The notes beneath the pieces are model-generated. The model was given only the letters and a program-made list of their open reading frames with translations, was not told where the DNA came from and searched no databases. A program made the position numbers and the translations under genes. DNA of 64,000 nucleotides from a methane-oxidizing endosymbiont of Gigantopelta aegis (lineage in GTDB: Bacteria > Pseudomonadota > Gammaproteobacteria > Methylococcales > Methylomonadaceae), in the NCBI RefSeq assembly GCF_016097405.1, contig NZ_JAEHGD010000001.1, forward strand, positions 580,345-644,344, written 5' to 3'. Of this stretch, positions 18,887 to 27,103 are shown in pieces (position 1 is the first letter of the stretch; the number at the start of each line of letters is the position of its first letter).

Positions 18887-20537
18887 TGTCAACCAACCTG
18901 TCGCATTTTTTGCAATAATTTACGAAATGAATTTTATTAAGCTGCTTGACATTCTGTTGTGTTGAAATTTTCCTTATCCGGATTAAGATAAACATGGCCA
19001 ATGGGCGTTAAATTTCGTGTTTGTCGTCCATTCCATCGCTCTGGATTGTCTCTTTTTGCTTGCTCGATGACTCGTTTTCTTTTTTCGAGTACGGCGCTGT
19101 CTAAGCCGTTATGGCGTTGGTTGGGTGTTACAAACTTGAGCGCACTGTGTTGATGTTCATTGTTGAACCAACAAACGAAAGCTTCAACCCAGTTCCTGGC
19201 TTCGCTTAATGTTTTAAAAGGGTTTTCTGGAAAGGTATGATGATATTTGACTGTTTTAAATAACGATTCTGAATAAGGATTATCATTACTGACACGAGGT
19301 CTGCTGAACGACGTGGCAATGTCTAAATCGACCAATTTGGCCCTTAATGTTGCGCCTTTCATCGGACTGCCGTTGTCAGAATGTATCACCAATTGCTTTT
19401 TGTCGATGTTTTCCCGGCGAGCGATATCTTCGATCAAATCAGCAGCGTGTGCGCTTGATTCGGCATCATGAACTTGCCAGCCTACGATTTTCCGACTATA
19501 GATGTCCATCACCATGTAGAGGTAAAAATACTGCCCTTTGACGGGGCTTAATAAATACGTAATATCCACGAGTAGATTTGATTGGCCTGTGTGGCTTTGA
19601 GTGACTGCGGTTTATTATGCTGACCTGCGGCTCCTTTAGCTCTGTGCTTAAGCTGGTTGTGGGCTTTCATGACACGATAAAGGTTGATTCTGATGCGAGA
19701 TAGCAGCCCAAATCCAATAACCTCGGAACGATTTGATGCGGCGTTAAAGCGCTGTATTCCGGTTTATTAATCACGGTGATGATTTCTTGCTTGATGGCCT
19801 CGGATAATTGATTGTGCACAGGCGCTGTATTGTGCAGTCGTAGGTCTTCTGAGAGTCCTTCTCCCCGGTTCCAACGCTGATAGGTTCGAGCTGATATACC
19901 CACCAGTTCACAGGCTAATTTCTGCCGCGCTCCATTGTCAACGGCTTCATCAATGAGTGCGCTGTAGTGTTGGCGATCTGAGTAGGCGATTAATCGGCCG
20001 CCTTTTCCCCCAGATCGCTTGGCACTTTTTGATAACACCAGTAAAGCCGCTGTTTCTGATAACGCTTTCTCTTTGCGGTTTAGCTCCTTATGCAAACGCT
20101 TGTTTTCTTGTTTGAGTTTTGTTTGCGCCTGTTTATATACGGATTCTGTTGATTTAGATTCTGACAAAAATTCCGCTTTCCAGGTATTTAGATGATGTAA
20201 GTAGATGCCTTGTTCACGACAATAGGCGCTAGCCTGATCATCGGTGAGATGATGACAATGAACAATGGCTTCAAAACGTTCTACTGTATTCCAATCTTGA
20301 GGGCTTTTTTCTTTTGACATGTTTGACTCTGTTTTTTCGAGTTGATTTTTCTTAGCTAACCGAATCCATTTTTGAAGTGTGGAGTAACCCACACCTAAAG
20401 TAACTGCAATTTGCTTTAGCGATTGTTCTGGTCTTCTGGATAATGCTTTTTCTACTGATTGTACTTTAAATTCTTGGCTAAATACGCTCATTTTTGTCTC
20501 CTGATTTAAAATTTCCTAGGCGACAGGTATGTTGACA
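18887..20537 (-). mobile_element. IS3-family element, about 1.65 kb
   Basis: Ends are TGTCAACCAACCTGTCGC at 18887-18904 and, inverted, TGTCAACATACCTGTCGC at 20520-20537: 18 bp with two mismatches, with IS3-type 5'-TGT termini. It encodes an HTH/coiled-coil domain followed by an rve integrase core on the minus strand. No 3-5 bp target duplication is visible (AAA before, TAG after), and the interrupted IS5 copy does not resume on the right, so a deletion or recombination followed insertion. Confidence 0.85.
18937..20491 (-). pseudogene. IS3-family transposase with two frameshifts
   Basis: Starts at 20491 (MSVFSQEFKVQSVEKALSRR) with a helix-turn-helix (LKQIAVTLGVGYSTLQKWIRLAKK), a coiled-coil leucine-zipper-like part (TKLKQENKRLHKELNRKEKALSETAALL split over 20 residues) and an HTH_21-like segment, stopping at 19667 after SESTFIVS. 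A +1 correction in the TTT run restores TFYRVMKAHNQLKHRAKGA; a second correction near the GTGG at about 19573 restores IYSWDITYLLSPVKGQYF and the rve core to 18937 (VMDIYSRKIVGW, VIHSDNGSPMKG, FNNEHQHSAL: D, D, E triad region). Two one-base losses make the gene inactive as read. Confidence 0.87.
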
Positions 20538-20612
20538 TAGGGGGTTACATGCTAGCCGAGGCTTCTCAGAACAGGATCCGTCTACCCTAATCAGCTTATT
20601 TGAGGATGATTG

Positions 20613-21389
20613 ATGCTGCAATTCTCCTTAAATCTTAGTTTATTGTTTACCGAAAAACCGCTGATCGAACGCTTTGAAGCGGCGCGTTCGGCTGGATTTG
20701 ACGCAGTTGAAATCCAGTTCCCGTACAGTCTATCGATTGAACAGATCAAACAACAATTAGCGCAACATCGACTTAAACTGGTGTTATTTAACATCGATGC
20801 CGACACCTTGTTGCAAGGCGGCGAAGGCTTGGCGGCTATTCCCGAAAAGAAAGCCCAGTTTCGCCAAGCCGTTGAGCAAACACTACGCTATGCCGAGGCA
20901 TTACAACCTAAGGCTATCAATATCTTGCCTGGCTGCTGTTTTGATGCTACCCGGAAGGCCGACTATGTTGCGACATTCAAAGAAAACCTGCTCTACGCCA
21001 CCGAGCGTTTTAGTCACTTAGGCATAACGACCGTATTCGAAGCTGTCAACACCCAAGACATGCCGGGGTTTCTGATCGCTTCCGGCCAGGCGATGGTCGA
21101 TATTCTAGCGCAATTAAATCACTCTGGCCTGGCGATGCAATATGATATTTATCACATGCAGAAAATGGGCGAAGACTGCGCCGGTTTTTTAGCACAGCAT
21201 CTGGATAAAATCGGCCATATTCAATTTGCCGATTGTCCTGGCCGGGGCGAGCCGGGTAGCGGACAGGTTGATTTTGAGCACCTGTTCGGATTGATTGAAC
21301 GGTCCGCTTATCGTGGCTGGATCGGAGCGGAATATCGGCCAACAAATGATACCTTGCAATCATTACAGCGTTGGCAGCACTTTCGTTAA
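20613..21389 (+). CDS. hyi: Hydroxypyruvate isomerase-like TIM-barrel enzyme
   Basis: Predicted isomerase interconverting hydroxypyruvate and tartronate semialdehyde, or a related sugar-keto acid. The 258-residue protein starts at the ATG at 20613, with GAGGA about 7 nt upstream (a TTG one codon earlier is less likely). Hyi-family features include SLLFTEKPLIERFEAARSAGFDAVEIQFPY, NILPGC, EAVN with the metal-binding glutamate, LAMQYDIYHMQKMGED, HIQFADCPGRGEPGSGQVDF and GAEYRP. In methanotrophs it may serve glyoxylate/serine-cycle overflow; the substrate is inferred from family. Confidence 0.88.
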   Translation: MLQFSLNLSLLFTEKPLIERFEAARSAGFDAVEIQFPYSLSIEQIKQQLAQHRLKLVLFNIDADTLLQGGEGLAAIPEKKAQFRQAVEQTLRYAEALQPKAINILPGCCFDATRKADYVATFKENLLYATERFSHLGITTVFEAVNTQDMPGFLIASGQAMVDILAQLNHSGLAMQYDIYHMQKMGEDCAGFLAQHLDKIGHIQFADCPGRGEPGSGQVDFEHLFGLIERSAYRGWIGAEYRPTNDTLQSLQRWQHFR

Positions 21390-21434
21390 ATCAGGTTATA
21401 ATGGCGCTTACCCGGACTAAATACCTTACACTTT

Positions 21435-21833
21435 ATGACAAAAATCGAATACAGACTTCATCACGCCAGTATGCTGGTTTCCAATACGCAAGAATCGTTA
21501 AACTTTTATGTCGATATTTTAGGTATGGAGCAAACTAATCGTCCTAAACTGGCCTTTCCTGGTGCCTGGTTGAAAGTCGGCGATTGTCAGATTCATTTAT
21601 TGGAATTACCCAGCCCCGACCCTAAAACTGGTCGTCCTCCCCATGGTGGTCGTGATCGTCATGTTGCGGTGACTGTTGCCGATATTACACCCGTAAAACA
21701 GAGGCTCGATGATGCTGGTATCCCTTACACCTTGAGTATTTCAGGACGACAAGCTTTGTTTTGCAGAGATCCTGATGGTAATGCGATTGAAATTATTGCC
21801 GATGTCGAAATTGCCAATATGGCAAATGCTTAA
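21435..21833 (+). CDS. VOC-superfamily protein (glyoxalase I-like)
   Basis: Two beta-alpha-beta-beta-beta modules in 132 residues. It begins MTKIEYRLHHASMLVSNTQESLNFYVDILGMEQ in the usual glyoxalase fold (read here in two halves), with metal-ligand candidates in LHHAS, IHLLEL, RHVAVTVAD and NAIEIIAD. Glyoxalase I, dioxygenases and fosfomycin-resistance-like proteins share this fold, so the reaction is not certain. It is co-directional with the hydroxypyruvate isomerase gene, 45 bp downstream. Confidence 0.8.
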   Translation: MTKIEYRLHHASMLVSNTQESLNFYVDILGMEQTNRPKLAFPGAWLKVGDCQIHLLELPSPDPKTGRPPHGGRDRHVAVTVADITPVKQRLDDAGIPYTLSISGRQALFCRDPDGNAIEIIADVEIANMANA

Positions 21834-21852
21834 AGTCGGTACAATTCTTAAT

Positions 21853-22203
21853 TTAAGCGATAAAAAACAGATAAGCGGCAAAACACAGCCAGCTCAAGAT
21901 CAATAAAACCCAGGCCAGTTTACTTTGTTTAACCACAATGTCTGCTGGCCGCTCTTCTGATGTTTCCTGCCCTGTCAGGTCTGCCTGCTGCAGTTGTCGA
22001 CGAACTTTCTTCAGATTTTTATCGAGTTCCCGCGCTTTGGCTTTTTGTTGTTTTTTATACTGTTCAATACCTTTCTGAATGCCTTGAGCAATCAGTTTGG
22101 TTTGTTCTTTGGTTTGGCCCGGTCTTTGCGTTGCCCGCGCTATTTTCAGGGCTTGCTCCTGGGTTTGTGGCGATGATGTCGTCGTGTTGATGTGTTTTTT
22201 CAT
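21853..22203 (-). CDS. DUF2956-family membrane-tail protein
   Basis: 116 residues. The conserved N-terminal half (TQEQALKIARATQRPGQTKE, then GIQKGIEQYKKQQKAKARE) matches DUF2956, followed by a basic coiled coil and one C-terminal membrane helix (LAWVLLILSWLCFAAYLFFIA). Probably tail-anchored in the inner membrane. Function unknown. It starts 3 bp after the DUF3301 stop and forms a unit with it downstream of norB. Confidence 0.85.
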   Translation of the reverse strand: MKKHINTTTSSPQTQEQALKIARATQRPGQTKEQTKLIAQGIQKGIEQYKKQQKAKARELDKNLKKVRRQLQQADLTGQETSEERPADIVVKQSKLAWVLLILSWLCFAAYLFFIA

Positions 22204-22206
22204 AGT

Positions 22207-22542
22207 CTAGTGTAGCGTGTTTGAATCCGTTTCATCCATCATTCGATACGGTTCTGTGATAATACGTTCGATTTTTTGCCCCAGTAAGGTTATCTGGCCT
22301 TGATAGCGTTCATAGCCTGTGACGGTAAACTCAAAGTTGTAGCTGCGCCAGAGCTGCCATTTTCCGCGTTGATCACGCTTAAACCAGGTCGCTGTCAACG
22401 CCACACAATCATCGAGCAAGGCGAGCTGCATTTTTCTGCAATAGCGCATCACTGCATTGAGCGCCAATTCGCGTGCTCTCATGGCAGACCACCAGAACTG
22501 GCCTGCCACGAGAATAGCAGCAATCGCGAAAATTTCAGTCAT
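22207..22542 (-). CDS. DUF3301-family protein
   Basis: 111 residues from the ATG at 22542 (MTEIFAIAAILVAGQFWWSA): one N-terminal membrane helix, then RARELALNAVMRYCRKMQLALLDDCV and an antiparallel-strand part (WQLWRSYNFEFTVTGYERYQ, GQITLLGQKIERIITEPYRM) as in DUF3301. A longer frame reaches 22632 but would overlap norB by about 77 bp and lacks support. It sits 13 bp downstream of norB, in the same direction. Confidence 0.82.
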   Translation of the reverse strand: MTEIFAIAAILVAGQFWWSAMRARELALNAVMRYCRKMQLALLDDCVALTATWFKRDQRGKWQLWRSYNFEFTVTGYERYQGQITLLGQKIERIITEPYRMMDETDSNTLH

Positions 22543-22555
22543 GCAAAACGATAAA

Positions 22556-24025
22556 TCACTGACTGGCAACCTCAGCCGTACGCGGCTCGGTTTTACCGAT
22601 GGTGAGCAAATCCCAAAATAGCAAAATACCACCGATAAAGGTCATCACACCAAACACCATGCGCCAGGTCATGGCTTGAATAAACCATGGATGGCTCTGG
22701 GCGGCAAAATAACCGCCCCAGCTCGATCCTTCCACCGCGCGTTCGATAAAGGATTGTTCATAGCCTGCAATCAGCAAGGCGACGGTCATCCCCACCACAC
22801 CTAAGTTTAATAACACCATTGCGGCTTTCCATTTCCAGCCATTATCCGGCATATTGCCACCCATCCAACAATCATCGCGCATTTTTTGCACCGCCAAGTA
22901 GAAGAAGGCAATATTGATCGTCGCATAGGCACCGAAAAAAGCCAAATGCCCATGAGAGGCCGACCATTGCGTGCCGTGTGTATACAAATTGATTTGTGGC
23001 AAGGTATGCATAAATCCCCAGACACCCGCACCAAAGAAATTGCCAAAGGCATGCGCGATAATCCAAGCAAATGCGGGATGATTCCGGGTTTTAAAATGAT
23101 GCACACCCGAATCGTATATGGAATGTACCACCATCGCCACTAATGGAATCGGCTCTAAGGCGGAAAAGAACCCCCCGATGGTCAACCAATATTCTGGCGT
23201 ACCAATCCAAAAATAGTGATGTCCCAAACCCAAAATGCCTGAACCAAACATCAGCGCGACCTCAATATACAACCAGGTTTGGACGATTTTCCGGCGCACA
23301 CCCAGCAGGGTCATCAGACTCCAAGCCATAATACAGCCCACCAGCACTTCCCAGGTCGCTTCAACCCACAGATGAATTACCCACCACCACCAATATTGAT
23401 CAACACTGATATTCGTCGTATAAAACATACCAGCTATATACAATCCCGCCAGCGCAATTAAATCCAACGTCAAAACACCGGCTATCCCTGACCATTTGCC
23501 TTTGGAAAAGGTGGCCGCGACATTGTAAAAAAACACCAGCATCACCGCTACGATGCCAATATCCGCCCAACGAGGCGCTTCAATATATTCCCGGCCTTCG
23601 TTGATCAACCAGATACTACGCTCTGTACCACTACCGGTTTGCACCAGTAAATACACCAGCACCACAATTGTGACGGCAACCGTCAACACCCAGAAGGCGA
23701 TCTTGCCCAATTTAAGGCCAACGATTTCAACACCACTTTCATCTTCCAGAAACCAGTAAATCGAACCGATAAAACCATATAACATCCACACGATCATGGC
23801 ATTGATATGCACCATACGGTTGACATTGAAATCCAGCGTGTTGTACAAAAAATCCGGCATCAGGTATTGCATACCGGCGAGCAGGCCGAACAGAAGTTGT
23901 GCAATAAACAGAATCATGGCAACCGTAAAATAATGTATCGCCAGCTTTTGACCACCATTCAATTTATCCATTGAAAATGGGCGAGTTGCCAGGGTAACGC
24001 TTGAGTTGATTGCTTGACTACTCAT
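22556..24025 (-). CDS. norB: Nitric oxide reductase subunit B (cNOR)
   Basis: Heme-copper-oxidase-superfamily membrane subunit that reduces 2 NO to N2O at a heme b3-FeB centre. The 489 residues form about 12 helices, with NRMVHINAMIVWML (low-spin heme b histidine), WWWVIHLWVEATWEVLVGCI (FeB histidine and the conserved glutamate), GLGHHYFW (FeB histidines) and HAFGNFFGAGVWGFMHTLPQINLYTHGTQWSASHGH (heme ligands; shown as part of a longer run at about 330-365). There is no quinol-oxidase N-terminal extension, so it is the cytochrome c-dependent type and pairs with NorC just upstream (2-bp gap). Confidence 0.96.
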   Translation of the reverse strand: MSSQAINSSVTLATRPFSMDKLNGGQKLAIHYFTVAMILFIAQLLFGLLAGMQYLMPDFLYNTLDFNVNRMVHINAMIVWMLYGFIGSIYWFLEDESGVEIVGLKLGKIAFWVLTVAVTIVVLVYLLVQTGSGTERSIWLINEGREYIEAPRWADIGIVAVMLVFFYNVAATFSKGKWSGIAGVLTLDLIALAGLYIAGMFYTTNISVDQYWWWWVIHLWVEATWEVLVGCIMAWSLMTLLGVRRKIVQTWLYIEVALMFGSGILGLGHHYFWIGTPEYWLTIGGFFSALEPIPLVAMVVHSIYDSGVHHFKTRNHPAFAWIIAHAFGNFFGAGVWGFMHTLPQINLYTHGTQWSASHGHLAFFGAYATINIAFFYLAVQKMRDDCWMGGNMPDNGWKWKAAMVLLNLGVVGMTVALLIAGYEQSFIERAVEGSSWGGYFAAQSHPWFIQAMTWRMVFGVMTFIGGILLFWDLLTIGKTEPRTAEVASQ

Positions 24026-24027
24026 AA

Positions 24028-24633
24028 TTAGTCCTCCTCGGCGTCAATTGCAGCAAAATTATGTGGGAATCCATTGGTATCGATGGTCGACATCCATTTC
24101 AAGTAAGCAATAATACCTTTTGCTTCTTGCTCGGTGATCCCAAGCTGCGGCATTTTACGATTCGTACCGTAGGTTCGTGCATATTTTTCCGGGTTCTGTA
24201 GAAATTGCAGCATCAGCGCCTCGCGCGAAGCCGAAGTTCCCCAGCCTTGATCTAGCCAGGCCTTGGTTAAATCCGGTGCATAATAAGCCCCATTCCCCAA
24301 TAAAGTATGGCAATTCATGCAATTTTTAGCCTGGATAGTTAATTTGCCTAAATTAATCAGTTCATACGCCTGTTTTTCGTCCAGCATTTGGCCAAATAAA
24401 GGCTCATCCTGGTCTAAAATAACCGGCTGATAACGATTTTTATTTTTATCAAATCGATAAGTCACTTTTTTGTTAATAACGCTGTAGGCTGGTACTCGAC
24501 TACCACCTGCAGTAATCTGACTCATCGAATCAAAGGTTAAAAAAATTAATACGACAAAAGAGCCCGCTGTCACCCAAACAGCGACTTTCTTCCAGAAGTT
24601 CTCCGATGCCCAAACAGGATGATTCTCATTCAT
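24028..24633 (-). CDS. norC: Nitric oxide reductase subunit C (cytochrome c)
   Basis: Membrane-anchored monoheme cytochrome c that feeds electrons to NorB. The 201 residues start MNENHPVWASENFWKKVAVW, with an N-terminal anchor helix (VTAGSFVVLIFLTFDSM), a periplasmic domain with CMNCHTLLGNGAYYAPDLTKAW heme site near residue 108, and a distal methionine candidate in NRKMPQLGIT. Longer than the Paracoccus protein (about 150) because of a segment between anchor and heme. First gene of the norCB pair. Confidence 0.95.
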   Translation of the reverse strand: MNENHPVWASENFWKKVAVWVTAGSFVVLIFLTFDSMSQITAGGSRVPAYSVINKKVTYRFDKNKNRYQPVILDQDEPLFGQMLDEKQAYELINLGKLTIQAKNCMNCHTLLGNGAYYAPDLTKAWLDQGWGTSASREALMLQFLQNPEKYARTYGTNRKMPQLGITEQEAKGIIAYLKWMSTIDTNGFPHNFAAIDAEED

Positions 24634-24716
24634 AACTGACTCCTGTGAGATTTTATTCAGAATAAATTTGTAAAAGAATTGTGTCGAATAAAGTAACCGT
24701 CATGATGACATTCTTT

Positions 24717-25022
24717 TTACCCCTCATCCTCCTCATGTGTCGCCACACATAAACGTAAAATTAATCGAGGCATCCACCAATATCCCAATGCCATTAAAAC
24801 AGAGAGAATTTGCCAATAACCATTCAAATGCATAATCAGAGAGAACAACAATACGCAACCGATCAACGCGGCGTAAACGAACCAGGAGGCATATTTCACT
24901 AGGCGTTTGTGTTTAACTTCAGCCCAGGTGTAAAGCGCGACATAAACCACCGCCGTTAAAATAATCAGGGCGGCGGTAAAAAAACTCATAAAAAAATCTG
25001 CTAACGCAACGGGTTCGATCAT
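24717..25022 (-). CDS. Small three-helix membrane protein upstream of norC
   Basis: 101 residues with three hydrophobic helices (ADFFMSFFTAALIILTAVVYV, LVKYASWFVYAALIGCVLLFS and IMHLNGYWQILSVLMALGYW) and an acidic tail (THEEDEG). It ends 83 bp before norC in the same orientation, so it may lead the nor transcript. No family recognised; a NOR-accessory role is inference from position only. Confidence 0.65.
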   Translation of the reverse strand: MIEPVALADFFMSFFTAALIILTAVVYVALYTWAEVKHKRLVKYASWFVYAALIGCVLLFSLIMHLNGYWQILSVLMALGYWWMPRLILRLCVATHEEDEG

Positions 25023-25115
25023 GTATTAAGCCATGCAAGTTAATAACGCTTCTTAGAATATTGCCATTGCAATGCAAATTCAATTATACACTCACAGGTT
25101 ATACAAGTTTGTCAA

Positions 25116-25130
25116 AATGAACTGAATCAA
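25116..25130 (-). promoter_or_regulatory. Weak FNR/CRP-like site upstream of the nor genes
   Basis: On the minus strand TTGAT-TCAG-TTCAT lies about 95-108 bp upstream of the 25022 start. It has one perfect FNR half-site (TTGAT) and the same atypical second half as the site before narK. The surrounding 25023-25258 gap is otherwise without a gene. Confidence 0.25.
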
Positions 25131-25258
25131 TTGTGTTGTAGCGATTTTGAGGGAAAAAGTATGTGATGTTTTTAAACCCGACAAGCGTTTTCGTTATGAT
25201 TTAAACGTGAAAAACGAGTAATCTGAAATAGAGCTAGGAATAAAAAATACAGAAGGGA

Positions 25259-25345
25259 TGGTGCCTCAGGCCGGAATCGAACCGGCACGGTGTTTCCACC
25301 GCGGGATTTTAAGTCCCGTGCGTCTACCAATTTCGCCACCGAGGC
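25259..25345 (-). tRNA. tRNA-Leu (anticodon UAA)
   Basis: 87-nt class II tRNA on the minus strand with the 3' CCA encoded. The acceptor stem GCCTCGG pairs with CTGAGGC (G-U tolerated), the D-loop has TTGGTAGACGC, the anticodon stem CGGGA/TCCCG holds loop CTTAAAA (anticodon TAA), a long variable arm follows, and the T arm has GCCGGTTCGATTCCGGC. The long variable arm and the anticodon identify leucine. Confidence 0.96.
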
Positions 25346-25483
25346 ATCAGTCTTGAATTGATGGCGGTCATTTTATACGGTTTTTACTCACTTGCCAATA
25401 CATTTTTGCAACTTAGAGTTATTTTGTACACTCATGAGCAAAGCATATAAATAAACCTTCCTCGAAATAGTGATGCGGTACTA

Positions 25484-26203
25484 TTAGCGTTTTTCAGCTA
25501 AAGCTTGTTCAAACTCTTCCTGAGTGGTATGACGAACATCCTTGCCTTTCACCATATAGATGACCTGTTCACTGATATTACAGGAATGATCGCCAATACG
25601 CTCTAAAGCTCGGGCGATCCATAAAATATCCAGTGCCCGGCTGATATGGCGCGGATCTTCCATCATCCGTGTAATCAACTGGCGTACGATACTGACATAT
25701 TCCCGGTCTGCCTTCACATCCTGATTTTTTATATCCGCTACCTGACTCAGATCCATGCGAGCGAAGGCATCTAAAGACTGATGCAACATTTGTTTGACCA
25801 TATCGACCAAGTGCTGAATTTCATGAAAGCCTTCATGATAATATTCCGAGTTAGCCAGCTGAATACTCATCTTTGCAATACGGCAAGCTTCATCGCCGAT
25901 TCTTTCCAAATCGGTAATTATTTTAATAGTGGCCAGCAAAAGCCGTAAATCAAATGCCGCAGGCTGGCGCTTGGCTAAAATTTCGGTACATTCGTGATCA
26001 ATGTCCATCTCCAGATTATTAACCACATCATCTTGCTGTATAACGGTTTCGGCTAACTCTATGTCTGCCCGGGTAAAGGCCTTTACAGCCAAAACAATCT
26101 GCTCTTCAACCACGCCACCCATGGTCAACACTTTATTTCGAATATCTTCCAGTTCATTATCAAACTGGTGAGAAATATGCTGTCCAAATCGTTTAGTATC
26201 CAC
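25484..26203 (-). CDS. phoU: PhoU, phosphate signalling regulator
   Basis: Peripheral protein linking the PstSCAB transporter to the PhoR kinase and keeping the Pho regulon off when phosphate is plentiful. 239 residues forming two three-helix PhoU repeats, each with the metal-binding E/D-x-x-x-D pattern: KIITDLERIGDEACRIAKMS in the first and WIARALERIGDHSCNISEQV in the second. Last gene of the pst operon, 12 bp after pstB. Confidence 0.96.
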   Translation of the reverse strand: MDTKRFGQHISHQFDNELEDIRNKVLTMGGVVEEQIVLAVKAFTRADIELAETVIQQDDVVNNLEMDIDHECTEILAKRQPAAFDLRLLLATIKIITDLERIGDEACRIAKMSIQLANSEYYHEGFHEIQHLVDMVKQMLHQSLDAFARMDLSQVADIKNQDVKADREYVSIVRQLITRMMEDPRHISRALDILWIARALERIGDHSCNISEQVIYMVKGKDVRHTTQEEFEQALAEKR

Positions 26204-26215
26204 CTGTTCGCTCCA

Positions 26216-27070
26216 TTAGCCGTAACGGCCAGTAATATAATCTTCTGTTTGCTGTTTTTCCGGATTTGTAAAAATTCGGTTAGTCGCGCCAAATTCAATC
26301 AAGTCGCCCATGTACATAAACGCCGTATAATCAGAAACACGTGCAGCCTGCTGCATATTGTGGGTAACGATCACAATGGTATATTTTTCTTTCAATTCAT
26401 GGATCAGCTCTTCGATTTTCAAGGTCGAAATCGGATCCAGCGCCGATGCCGGCTCATCCAACAACATGACTTCAGGCTCGATAGCAATGGCCCTGGCGAT
26501 AACCAGACGCTGTTGCTGACCGCCCGACATGCCTAATGCGTTTTCATTAAGGCGATCTTTGACTTCATCCCATAACGCCGCGCCACGCAAGGATTTTTCA
26601 ACGACCTCATCTAAAACCCGGCGATCATTAATACCTTGGATACGTAAACCATAGGCGACATTTTCATAAATCGACTTAGGAAACGGATTAGGCTTTTGGA
26701 ATACCATGCCTACCCGACGCCGCAAATCGGCAACATTAACCGATTTGTCATAAATATCATTACCATCCAAAAGAATCTTGCCGTCTATTTTGACACTATC
26801 AATTAAATCATTCATCCGATTGATACTGCGTAGCAAGGTCGATTTACCACAACCACTCGGGCCAATGTAGGCGGTGACTTTCTTTTTTGGAATGTCCATA
26901 TTGATGCCATGCAGTGCCTGTTTTTCGCCGTAAAACAAATTAAAATTTTGAATTTTGATACAAACCTCTTGTTTTGCCTCATCGTCCTGTTTTGGCTCGG
27001 CTTGCTTTTGCATCAAGGCATTGATGTCAATGGTATGGGTTTGTGTTGATGTGGTCATTATATTACTCAT
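26216..27070 (-). CDS. pstB: PstB, phosphate ABC transporter ATPase
   Basis: 284 residues. Walker [10 protein letters not shown], PstB-specific [13 protein letters not shown]-loop [21 protein letters not shown], signature [11 protein letters not shown], and Walker [15 protein letters not shown]. About 27 N-terminal residues precede the ABC domain. It powers high-affinity phosphate uptake with PstC and PstA. Confidence 0.97.
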   Translation of the reverse strand: MSNIMTTSTQTHTIDINALMQKQAEPKQDDEAKQEVCIKIQNFNLFYGEKQALHGINMDIPKKKVTAYIGPSGCGKSTLLRSINRMNDLIDSVKIDGKILLDGNDIYDKSVNVADLRRRVGMVFQKPNPFPKSIYENVAYGLRIQGINDRRVLDEVVEKSLRGAALWDEVKDRLNENALGMSGGQQQRLVIARAIAIEPEVMLLDEPASALDPISTLKIEELIHELKEKYTIVIVTHNMQQAARVSDYTAFMYMGDLIEFGATNRIFTNPEKQQTEDYITGRYG

Positions 27071-27103
27071 TAATCAGATTACTTGACTAGATGGAGAATC
27101 GGG

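Noticed and set aside
22543-22632. Longer DUF3301 protein starting at 22632
   Set aside because: It would overlap the norB coding end and adds residues not expected for the family; the ATG at 22542 gives the usual membrane-helix start.
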